The position numbers and the translations under genes were made by a program. DNA of 64,000 bases from Topomyia yanbarensis (taxonomy: Eukaryota > Arthropoda > Insecta > Diptera > Culicidae): NCBI RefSeq assembly GCF_030247195.1, contig NC_080671.1:96049870-96113869 (forward strand), written 5' to 3'. Under the pieces are notes generated by a model. That model ran no database searches. It saw only the letters and a program-made list of their open reading frames with translations, and had not been told where the DNA came from. This document shows positions 47,884 through 57,303 of the stretch, one piece after another (the first letter of the stretch is position 1; each line of letters starts with the position of its first letter).

Positions 47884-48085
47884 CTTCACAGTTTAAAACC
47901 AAAGTTTTGTAAAATTTTTGAAAAAATAGCATCTTTTAGGTGAAAATGAACACGTAAACCGATGATCCCCACCATCTTTTTATTTGTTCTGCTCCCAAGC
48001 CCAGTTAGTTGGGAAAATCGATCAAAAATGTCCATTTTTACTTAAAAGATGTTATTTTTTAAAATTTCACAAAACTTTGGTTTTA
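47884..48085. repeat. Head-to-head satellite monomers at the left edge of the Harbinger element
   Basis: From 47884 a minus-orientation monomer (CTTCACAGTTTAAAACC...TTTAGGTGAAAATG) meets at about 47955 a plus-orientation monomer (ATCTTTTTATTTGTTCTGC...CACAAAACTTTGGTTTTA). The latter continues, after the transposon, as AACTGTGAAG at 55031. This is the only point where satellite orientation switches within the array. Confidence 0.78.
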
Positions 48086-50379
48086 GGGTGAAGCCAGAGT
48101 GGGCGCGATGCGTAACGCGACGCGATGCGATGCGAACTGCGTGCGATTTCCAACACGACATGATAGCCAGAGTGAACGCGACTGGAAGCGATGGTCATAT
48201 GCGTTATACGTAAACAAAAATTGCGTTGAAGTGTCGAACGGATTGCAAGCTGAAAAGTTTCTGTGAAAATGAGCTCAGACGAAAAATATTTCATGTCCGA
48301 ATGCGTACGCGATTTCTTTTTCAGACACCATAAAATTTTTGGAATTTATCCGATCAATAGGAAAAGAGAAGACGTATCTCCACCTGCACCAAGATTTGCT
48401 AAATTATCCAAAAAAATTTCGCAACTATACCCGTGTGAGCATCGAAACGTTTGATTACATTTTAAGCCATATTGAAGTTGTTCTCACTAAAGAGCAGGGC
48501 CGTCGAGAGCCGCGCCGGGCCCCGGGGTTCGAAGTACTGACGGGCCGTACCATATATGACTTCTTATTTCAACATCGATTAGAGGAACTATACAAATGCA
48601 ACCGTTTCAATTAAACTATTTTTTATGAAAATTGTTTATTTGATACGATTCAATGCGTTAGCTTACCAGAGTCGTCAGTATTTTAAATAAGTAATAGATG
48701 AAAAAAATAAAAATAATAAAGGAATATTTGTTTGTGGCTGGCCATTAGAATGACTTGCGTCCGATTTGCCAATGCAATTGGAAACCTTTTTTGCGACATT
48801 GCCATACAGTCCATATCGCCATCGTTCATGCTCCCTTGACGCACGTTAATGCTACCATCGTTAATGCTGCTCAGAATCCGAGCTTAGAAAAATTGACATC
48901 CCTTCGTGAGCTTGAAAGAGAAATAAAATTCTATTTATGCCCGCCGCGATGAATCGAAGGTTTGTTTGTTTTCCTCGTCCGTCCGCTCTGAGATCATCAA
49001 GCAAAAGTGCACCAGATATAGATTATGCAGTTCAGTTATGCTCGAAAATGTAAAAGCACTTCTGCCTTCAAACTGTCCACATAATAACAAATGAATACTT
49101 TGGTTTGTGAATGAATTTATATTTCCTCTGCACTCAACCATTCGATTCTGCATAAAATTTCAGTCAGTTTGGAAGTGAATGAATGAGGGAAGCATTGAAA
49201 CTGAATATTGAATTCAGCAAATTAATCAGAAATAGGCAACTGAATGTAAAATTTCGCACCACTGATGCTGCCTTGTTTCTTATTGTTGGTACATGTTGAT
49301 GATTTTGAGGCACTGGATGCAGCTATTGCAGTTGTCACTATGACCTGAACGAATTTTCTTTATTGGTTTCTGAACATGGTAAAATCGGTTTTGGAATCAG
49401 TTGTTACGTTTGCGCTAACATTCAGAGAGAAAACATTCCGAATGCGATGAATGGGATCCAACAGCGAAGTCTGCTGTTAAAAAGACTGAGACAGAGAGTT
49501 GTGAGAGAAAGAGTTTCAACTTTTGGTGAATACTAATAGGTAGAATAAGTATCTAGTTCAATTCCCACATTTTTCTGTATCAAATGTGTACACTGGAACC
49601 TCTATTTACGGACCAAGCCAAGGGTTCGTAAATTGAATTAGTTCGTTTTGTGGGATTTAGATCGTAAAAAATTCGCTTCACATTCTTATCAAAATTCGTT
49701 GGTTGAGCAACATTATCGATAACCCTAACAATATGGGTATTTCCGGAACGGGCTTGACAAGTACATGATGAAAATGGATATTTGACACCTTTTTGAAATC
49801 CAGGATGGAGACTTCCGATTGAACAATAATCTCGATAACCCAAACAAATTGAGAATTTTTGAAACGAGCCTAATGAGTTGATAATAGAAATGGTACCTTG
49901 GAGCTATTTCAAACAATATCTGTATGGACTATGAGGGTATTTTTAAGCGGGTTTGCCGAGTAGATGAGCGATGCCCTTTTGAAGGCCAATATAGCGTCTT
50001 CTGGTTCAGAGAAGTTTTCTGTAATCATATCATCCGCATCACAAATCAATATACCTATATCTATTCTATGATTATCTTTTTTCGAAAATGTCAATATTTT
50101 AGGTTATAGAGATGTCTTAACTGGAATTCGCCATCTTGGTTTTCAAAGTGGCTTCATTCATTGATTTTCGTCATCTACTCGTCAACCCCATTCCGAAAAT
50201 ATCCAACTTTTATTAGTAACATTAGTTAAGAATATGATAAATTGTAAACAACTTCATACTGTACACTTTGACAAACACTTGCGATAAATGAAACCAGAAT
50301 GGTTCTATTGCACTGTTAAATGAATCTAATTGGGTTACGTTCACGTACTTCAGAAAACCATTGGAACGATTGGAACGTA

Positions 50380-52990
50380 GTTATTATTATTGAGAGGGAA
50401 AAACCCGCGAGAGTGGATTTTCAAAAGCTCCTTCTCCCGTAGGCACAAAACCTCTAGGTATCAACATTTAACAAACAAACCAAATGATACAATGACTAAC
50501 ACTAAACACTGCTTAAAATAAACACTTCTTAAACTCTATCTTACATAGGTAAAGTATTAACATTAACATAAAAATTGGCTAACACTATCAGGTTTGGGAA
50601 AGGGTGCGCGAAAACAATTTTTTTAAAGAAGTGCGAGACAAATTGAAGTCAAAGACATTGTAACATTGATTGAACACTCTACACATGCTACTGACGGGTT
50701 CATTTTTGCCATAATTAGTACGAGACACTGGAAGACGGACAAAAGAGTAGGAACGAAGGTTTCGGAGGCGAATATCAATGTTGAGAATACGGAGTAAATC
50801 AGGGCAGTCAATGCGAGACAATAACAGATCAGAGACAAAAGACGCTTTGGTCACATTGCGGCGCAAAGACAGTGTTTCAAGACCAATAAGGTTGCAACGA
50901 TCTTCGTATCTGGGCAGATTGTAGGGATCGCTCCAAGGCAGGTGGCGCAGCGCAAAACGCACAAATTTACGCTCAATACTCTCGATGCGTTGAATGCTGT
51001 TCTTGTAGAAAGGAGCCCAAACAACGGCGGCGTATTCCAGTGTGGAACGAACGAGCGAGCAGTACAACGTTTTTAAGCACTGTACGTTAGTGAAATGCTT
51101 AGTAACCCTAAAAATAACTCCTAGATTACGCGAAGCCTTAGACGAGATAAAAGCAATGTGATCCTTAAATGTAAGCTTTGAATCCACAAGAACCACTAAA
51201 TCTTTCACTGTAGTTTCTCTTTTTAATTTGTTTTGCAAGATAGTGTAGTCGAATGTTACGATGGAGCGTTTTCGTGCAAACGTAATCACAGAACACTTCG
51301 AGGCATTCAAAACCATCCTGTTAGTCATGCAGCAATTAGCGAAAATGTCTAACTGAGATTGCAAAAACAAAGCATCAGAGTAACTTTTAACTACATGGAA
51401 TAACTTATAGTCATCGGCATAAGACACCTTGAAGCACTTAATCAATGAATCCAGATCGTTTATGTATAGAAGGAAAATATAAGGACCGATATGGCTGCCT
51501 TGAGGTACGCCGGACGTTACATCGAAGGATGAGGATAAATGATTCCCGATTTTAACAGACATTTTACGGCCTGACAAGTAAGATCGAAGCCATTGGTTGA
51601 TTTTATTGAAGGCGGCCGACAGATCGGTGTATATTGCATCAGCCTGCAATCGATCCTGTAGCGAGCGAGCGATAAATGAGGTGTAGGCTACTAAATTAGT
51701 GCAAGTAGATCGCCTGGGAATGAAACCGTGTTGAGTTTCTGAGATGTATCTAGAACAACAATGTGTCAAAAACTCGAAAACGATGAGCTCCGATAATTTC
51801 GATAGTGCACATAAAGATGCGATTCCTCGGTAATTGGGAACTTCGCTTTTGGATCCTTTTTTATAAACCGGAAAAACGTAAGATGATTTCCAGATGGTAG
51901 GAAACACTCCGGAACTTAACGATATATTGAAAACGACGGACAGAGGTAGGCAAAGCGACGACGAGCATTTTTTAATGATAGATGATGGGATTCCGTCAGG
52001 TCCAGGAGTGTTAGAACACTTGAGTTTTGTGCAAGCTTTTTGCACAATATCGGAAGATATCGTGAAATGAGGTCCAATACTAGTCCTACGGGGAATGTTG
52101 TCGGCTGCTGCGGAGACTTGTTGATTATTACGAGTATCATTGGTAAAAACACTGCTGAATTGTTGACGAAATAACTCACAGATGTCCGGCAATGAAGTCG
52201 CTTCTAAATCACCCAGCGACATAGAAGTGGGTAAACCTGACTCACGCCTCTGTTCATTAACGTAATTCCAAAATTTTTTTGGATTGTTACGAAGGTGGCT
52301 CTGAATACGATGAAGGTAGGAATTGAAGAGAGACTTATTAAGTCTCTTGTAACAATGATTTAAGAAGATTCTGATTCTTTAGCATATCGGTTCGGCATTT
52401 CGAAAACTTTTTTAGAGCTGACCTTTTGGCCGATTTAAACTTTTTTAGTGTACGATTCGACCATAGAGGATATTCACAGCCATGATTGAGTTTTTTAGGA
52501 GTAAACTGGTCGATAGCATAAATCAGTACGTTCGAAACAATTTCAGCCGCTGCGTTTGCATCAGATTGTGGCAAGATTTCATTCCAATTGATACGAGACA
52601 AGAAAAGGTGCATTCCTCGAATATCTGTCTTGCGATAGGCATATGTCAGTTTCTCAGTGGTATCTTAGAATGTACAAGGTACACATTTTCGGAGAAAACA
52701 ATGAAGAGCAGGGTGGTGTTGGCATAGTTTAACGAGAGGAGCTGGAGTACGACAAACGGCAAAGTGATCGGAGAGCTCCTGGCTTCCAAAGCAAAAATCC
52801 AAAATACAGTTGTTGTCATTAGTGCTGTCACATAGTTGAACTAGCCCCGCGGTGCTGTAACCGTCGAGTAGCTGAGTGATACACGTGTTAGTTGATGAGT
52901 GTGATGAGTCTGGGTACAGAAATGATGTATTATTGCGAACCCAATTAATGCCGCTTAAGTTGAAGTAGTTGATTGTAATATATTTACAGT
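50380..52990 (-). mobile_element. 5'-truncated non-LTR retrotransposon nested in the hAT-like element
   Basis: On the minus strand it begins within the endonuclease domain near 52990 and ends near 50380 in an AATAATAATAA-type tail. No ORF1 remains. A target duplication is not obvious, so both limits are approximate. Motifs fit the Jockey/CR1 group without RNase H; the clade is not resolved. Confidence 0.8.
50588..52980 (-). pseudogene. Endonuclease/reverse transcriptase ORF2 of the nested retrotransposon
   Basis: Reading from 52980 down, one frame gives the C-terminal endonuclease (GINWVRNN, NDNNCILDFCFGSQELSDH with the conserved SDH), and later LFLSRINWNEILP. A shift near 52350 leads into NPKKFWNYVNEQRRESG and the long frame to 50588. 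Reverse transcriptase motifs are TPGPDGIPSSIIKK, YTDLSAAFNKI, TSGVPQGSHIGPYIF, the active site VSYADDYKLF and LNASKCSVITFARKR. Roughly 20 residues usually found between the AFxxI motif and the WLRSYLSGRK block are missing, a deletion of about 60-70 bp near 51600. Together with the frameshifts this makes the copy inactive. Confidence 0.86.
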
Positions 52991-54397
52991 GTCGACAGAA
53001 ACAATAAACTTCATCAATTAAATTAAAATAAATTTAATTCAGTTAAAAATGCGGGCCCCCAAAACAGACCCGGGCCCCAGGGTAGTTGCCCCCCCTGACC
53101 CCCCCTCTCGTCGGGCCTGCTAAAGAGTGGACCAACGTTATTAAAACTCCCATAGAACCACGAGACTTATAATCACGCTAAGGTAATGCTAGACCTTTGC
53201 CTTCCCCGTCGTAGTATGTCTTCACGAATTGCAAAGCAATCACCCCTTAAAAAATAATGTTGAATTTGTAGAATACCACAAATTAATTCTACAATCCCTA
53301 CGATATATCGTGGCATATTAGCAAAATTTATAAGCTGTTTTTAGATTGAATTATTAAATAATTTTATTTAAGAACCAATACAGTGCAATATTTCTAGGCT
53401 TCTAGCAACAGGTTTGTCGTTCAATGCACCATCCTACACGTTTCGTATTGGAAGATGTACGGCCGCTTAAATCATTAAGGAGACCTGTCTTGCATTATGG
53501 ATAAAGCTTCAGCCAATTCATATGCCACAGCTAACCCAACATTTATTTATACAAAGTGCGCAAGATTACTGGACTTTGTGGAGCATCCACACATCCCATT
53601 GTTGTGGCAGCATTGATGGAAAGCACATTCGAGTCCAATATCCGCCACACTCTAGGACAATGTTCTTCATCTACAAAAAGTTTTTTTGGTTGTACTTGAT
53701 GGAATCGGGACAACTAGGCATTCCATCAGAAAGTAATCTCCCCGGAATCAAACATATCCATGATGAAGGTCACCCGTTGTTAAAACATGTTTTGCGACTA
53801 TATGCTCAACGAAATATCACTGTTTCAGAAGAATATTTTAACTCTAGTCTTTCAAGAGCAAGGAAATCGATCGAGTGTGCTGTCGGGGCAATAAATGCTA
53901 AATGGAGACTGCAATGGAAACTAATTGAAAGGAACGGCCTAAGATACTACCAAAGCTTTCTGTATTTGTCACAATGTTATCATTGATAGGGAAGGATGTA
54001 TAGATGTTATTAGGAAGAGTGAAGATTTCTTACAAAACGTTCAAAAGCCCACACATAATCCTGTCTGTTGCAGAACAATTCGAAGCCGAAGCTTCTCTAG
54101 GGGATTTCTTTACATGGGGTAGCGGGCTATCAATGAAAGTTTTATATCAAGCAGTTCTAGCTTCCTTTGCTCAAGCTCTAAAAGATATTCTGCTTGAGCG
54201 TTCTTTTCGTTATTCTTTTTATATCGAAGGTATCAGCTACCTCCATTGTTTCTAGTTGACTTGGTAGGATTTCAAAAAATCCTTCCAATGCCTTGACGTC
54301 CTCAAATACCTCGCTGTTAGAAAATTGAGGCTTGAGATTGCCAATTGCTTGCCTGCACTACATTTGTTGTCGTAAAAAGTAGACTTTTGAAATGCGG

Positions 54398-54780
54398 TCA
54401 GCTAGAGCAAACGCTTTGGTCACCAGCATCCTCGGATCTGAACACCGGCAGCTTGCACAGTTCGCGACCAAAAGTGTCACGCAACTTTTTACACCTTTTC
54501 TTTGCAACATCGTCTGAAATTTAAAAAAAAATATAGAGTTTAGAGCAAGTATAACATTTGAGAAAATGTCGGTCACTCACAGTACCCATTAATAACAATT
54601 TAAAAATTGTCCATCGATTTTACTTACCAAGTATTCCCCATTAATCCAAAACATATTTCTAACATTGGTTCACAAGAATCCGGTGCCGTTAATGGCGGGG
54701 TTGTTGGTCCCACAGTGCACACCTTTGGAAGACAGCTCCAATGTGAGCTTCGACATCGACATAAATATCCTCTGCCACCA
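54398..54780 (-). pseudogene. Harbinger-associated MADF-domain gene, decayed, two exons
   Basis: PIF/Harbinger elements carry a second gene for a Myb/SANT- or MADF-type DNA-binding protein that helps the transposase reach DNA. On the minus strand, the first exon (about 54780-54628) reads VDVEAHIGAVFQRCALWDQQ, matching the start of a MADF domain, and ends at a GTAAGT donor. After a 114-bp intron ending in TTTCAG, the second exon (54513-54398) reads DDVAKKRCKKLRDTFGREL, the core MADF motif, followed by a TGA. The start codon is gone and the frame is disturbed between LWDQQ and the donor. It is convergent with the transposase gene, as usual in this superfamily. Confidence 0.75.
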
Positions 54781-55030
54781 AAGTAAAATCAAATTTTGAA
54801 TTTGTCAGCATCTTTTCGCGCGAAAACCCTGTGCACGTACTGGTTGGTCGCGCGTCGCGCAAAAAAATTGCTTAGCGCATCGCATCGCGTCGCTTCCACT
54901 CTGGCATGTACTGTATTATTTTGCAGGAAACAAATGAACGGAGCTCGGTCGCGCGTCGTCGCGCGATCTGTCAAAAATCGCTTCGCATCGCGTCGCGTCA
55001 CGAATCGCGTTCACTCTGGCATCCCCCTTA

Positions 55031-56150
55031 AACTGTGAAGTTCCATTCCAATTTTTTTTTTAAAAAAATCATGATGATTTAGTTGGAACCGTAAATCCTC
55101 GCAATCTTTTTATTTGTTCTGCTCCCAAGCCCAGTTCGTTGGAAAAATTCGATCAAAAATGTACATTTTCACCTGAAAGATGCCATTTTTCAAAAATTTC
55201 TCAAAACTTTGGTTTTAAACTGTGAGGTCCCGTTCCATTTTTTTTCAAAAATTTCTCCACGGATATTTAGTCGGAACCGTAAATCTCCGCCATCTTTTTA
55301 TTTTTTCTAGTCCCAAGCCTAGTTCGTTGGAAAAATTCGATCAAAAATGTCCATTTTCACCTGAAAGATGCAAATTTTCAAAAATTTCACAAAATTTTAG
55401 TTTTAAACTGTGAAGTCCCGTTCCAATTTTTTTCAAAAATTTCTCCACGGTAATTTAGTTGGAACCGTAAATCCTTGCCATCTTTTATTTGTTCCGCTCC
55501 CAAGCCCAATCGTTTAAAAAAATTTCATCAAGAATGCACATTTTCACCTGAAAAATGCTATTTTTCAAAAATTTCACAAAACTTTGGCTTTAAACTGCGA
55601 AGTCCCGTTCCAATTTTTTTCAAAAATTTCTTCATGATGATTTAGTTGGAGCCCCAAACCCCCGCTATCTTTTTATTTGTTCTGCTCCCAAGCCCAGTTC
55701 GTTGGAAAAAATCGATCAAAAATGTACATTTTCACCTGAAAGATGCTATTTTTCAAAAATTTCACAAAACTGGTTTTAAACTGGACTTCATCCCGTTCCA
55801 ACTATTTTCAAAAATTTCTCCACGGTGATATAGTTGGAACCGTAAATCTCCGCCATTTTTTTATTTGTTCTGGTCCCAAGCCCAGTTCGTTGGAAAAATG
55901 CCATCAAGATCGCACATTTTCACCTGAAAGATGCTATTTTTCAAAAATTTCACAAAACTTAGGTTTTAAACTATGAAATCCCGTTCCAATTTTTTTCAAA
56001 AATTCCTTCACGGTGATTTAGTTGGAACCCTAAATCCCTGCCATCTTTTTATTTGTGCTGTTTCCAAGCCCAGTTCGATGGGTTTTTTTTCCAATCGTAG
56101 GGCATTGCAGGAAAATTTTCGATTTTCAAATCATTTTTTCAAAAATTTTC
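55031..56150 (+). repeat. 187-bp satellite, about six tandem monomers
   Basis: Successive copies of AACTGTGAAG or its variants begin at 55031, 55218, 55406, 55593, 55779 and 55969, giving periods of 186-190 bp. Each monomer has TTTAGTTGGAACCGTAAATC, ATCTTTTTATTTGTTCTGC, CCAAGCCCAGTTCGTTGG, TTTTCACCTGAAAGATGC and CAAAACTTTGGTTTTAAACTG. The last copy decays after about 56090. The reading frames across it are chance. Confidence 0.92.
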
Positions 56151-56482
56151 AAGTCCTAGGATCTAAAAAAAATTATAATTTATTTTCAGCGGTTTTCGTT
56201 TGTTTTGAGACTAGGTGCTGATGTTTCATGCCACTTTTAGACATATTTCGACCAAATTTTTTTTTCGATTTTCAACATTTCATGTATCCTTGGATTTTTT
56301 TTTCTTATATTATGAAAACAATATTCAAACGCCGCACCCCCTTAATGATGACCGATTGAGCTAAAAACTTGCATAGATTACTTTTTCGATGTAATGCGCA
56401 TTTTATGTAAGACTTTATGCGAAAATTTATGATGACCATTTTTATTGATATCTTGCCTCTCGAACACCTCTAGTTCTCCATA

Positions 56483-56602
56483 CAAACTTTGGTTTTAAAC
56501 TGTGAAGACTTGTTTCAATTTTTTTTTTTTTAAATTCTTCACCAGGGGTTTCCTGGGACCTCAAACTTTCGCCATTTTCTGCTCCCCGATCGTGTGTTGA
56601 AC
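56483..56602 (+). repeat. Right inverted arm of the satellite-bearing element
   Basis: AAACTTTGGTTTTAAACTGT, GGGGTTTCCTGGGACCTC, TTCTGCTCCCCGATCGTGTG and TTGAAC are the reverse complement of 44516-44646. Beyond GTTGAAC the two sides are unrelated, so this looks like an element terminus. Confidence 0.7.
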
Positions 56603-56766
56603 ATTGTAATTCACTACAACAACGGGACAGAAAGCTCGTTGAACAAACACGTTATTTCGTTTTCTGTCGGGATTTCGCAAAAGCGTTGCTTTAAATCGCC
56701 TTAGGTTATGCAATTATTAGGTTTTCAGAACAATTATTCTGTTATTGATTAAAAGACTGATAGGTA

Positions 56767-57301
56767 ATGTCAGAGACATAACCAAAATGAAGCACTTTAT
56801 GAGAATGAAACAATTTATTTGGCATAGCAGAAATTCGGATATACTTGTACTGTTATTTCGGTATTTCCAATAGAAATAACGAAATAACTAATTAATAAAA
56901 CCGTTCAGAAATTTGTAAAAATTGCAGCATTCGTATTAACCCAGCAAATTGGGTTAATACAAATGTTGCAATTTTTACAAATTTCTGAACGGTTTTATTC
57001 ATAAGTTATTTCGTATTTCTATTGGAAATACCGAAATAACGGTACAAGTATATCCGATTTTCTGCTATGCCAAATAAATTGTTTCACTCTCATAAAATGC
57101 TCTTTCCAGAGTTTCCATATGAGGATACATGTGTTTGAATATTTTAGATTTCGATGTACGTGTACAGATATTTCGGTATTTCCATTAGAAATAACGAAAT
57201 AACTGGTTTTAATACAACCTATTAGAAGATAGTCAAAATTGTAGCATTCGTATTAAAAGTCTAAAGTGTATCCTACTTCACTCCGGTCATGTCTCTGACA
57301 T
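56767..57301. mobile_element. TA-flanked element made of nested palindromes
   Basis: Both ends read ATGTCAGAGACATRACC inward, and TA lies outside each (56765-56766 and 57302-57303). The terminus is itself a palindrome (ATGTC-AGA-GACAT). Inside, arms of about 150 bp centred on 56945 (AACCCAGCAAATTGGGTT) are nearly complementary and include TATTTCGGTATTTCC and GGCATAGCAGAAA. Part of this arm recurs a third time near 57170. No coding frame. Confidence 0.75.
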
Positions 57302-57303
57302 TA

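Larger units (their letters stand above)
48495..53119 (+). mobile_element. hAT-like DNA transposon, copy B, inserted in the Harbinger transposase
   Basis: The ends CAGGGCCGTCGAGAG and, inverted, CAGGCCCGACGAGAG match at 13 of 15 positions. The octamer CTAAAGAG flanks both sides exactly (48487-48494 and 53120-53127) and fits the hAT target pattern with T at position 2 and A at position 7. The first ~1 kb matches copy A at 1-1010. No transposase is recognised, so it is probably non-autonomous, or its gene was lost. It also contains a fragment with the I-type 3' motif (48631-48674) and a nested minus-strand retrotransposon (about 50380-52990). Confidence 0.87.
48269..53986 (+). pseudogene. PIF/Harbinger transposase, split and decayed
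   Basis: The enzyme is a DDE nuclease that cuts and integrates the element. The N-terminal part (48269-48494) starts MSSDEKYFMSE, shows PINRKRE, then shifts frame to YPKKFRNYTRVSIETFDY. It is cut at LTKE by the hAT-like insertion and resumes at 53128 (WTNVIKTPIEPRD). An intron with GT at 53183 and AG at 53396-53397 then separates the ITLR and LLATG words of the family. The catalytic region has CCGSIDGKHIRV with the first Asp, and DEGHPLLKH then FNSSLSRARKSIECAVG nearer the end. The stretch that should carry the second catalytic Asp is missing between KKFFW and LGIP. An in-frame TAA lies near 53469. It cannot encode an active enzyme. Confidence 0.88.
48086..55027 (+). mobile_element. PIF/Harbinger DNA transposon, host of nested insertions
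   Basis: The ends GGGTGAAGCCAGAGTG and, inverted, GGGGGATGCCAGAGTG continue into ~45-bp inverted repeats rich in CGCGATGCG words. TTA flanks both sides (48083-48085 and 55028-55030), the 3-bp target expected for PIF/Harbinger. The flanking bases join to restore an unbroken satellite monomer, so the empty site can be read directly. The element holds a transposase gene on the plus strand and a MADF gene on the minus strand, the usual two-gene set of this superfamily; both are decayed. A 4.6-kb hAT-like element is inserted in the transposase gene, so the Harbinger sequence itself is about 2.3 kb. Confidence 0.9.

Noticed and set aside
48755..48952. 65-codon frame conserved with 557-754
   Set aside because: Conservation follows from the two copies of the hAT-like element; no known domain, and too short to infer function.
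54004..54255. 83-codon plus-strand frame as a second Harbinger gene
   Set aside because: The second gene is the MADF gene on the minus strand; this frame shows no motif.
55031..56150. Small plus-strand frames with a repeated HLFIFS/PKPSSLEK pattern
   Set aside because: They are periodic because they translate the 187-bp satellite.
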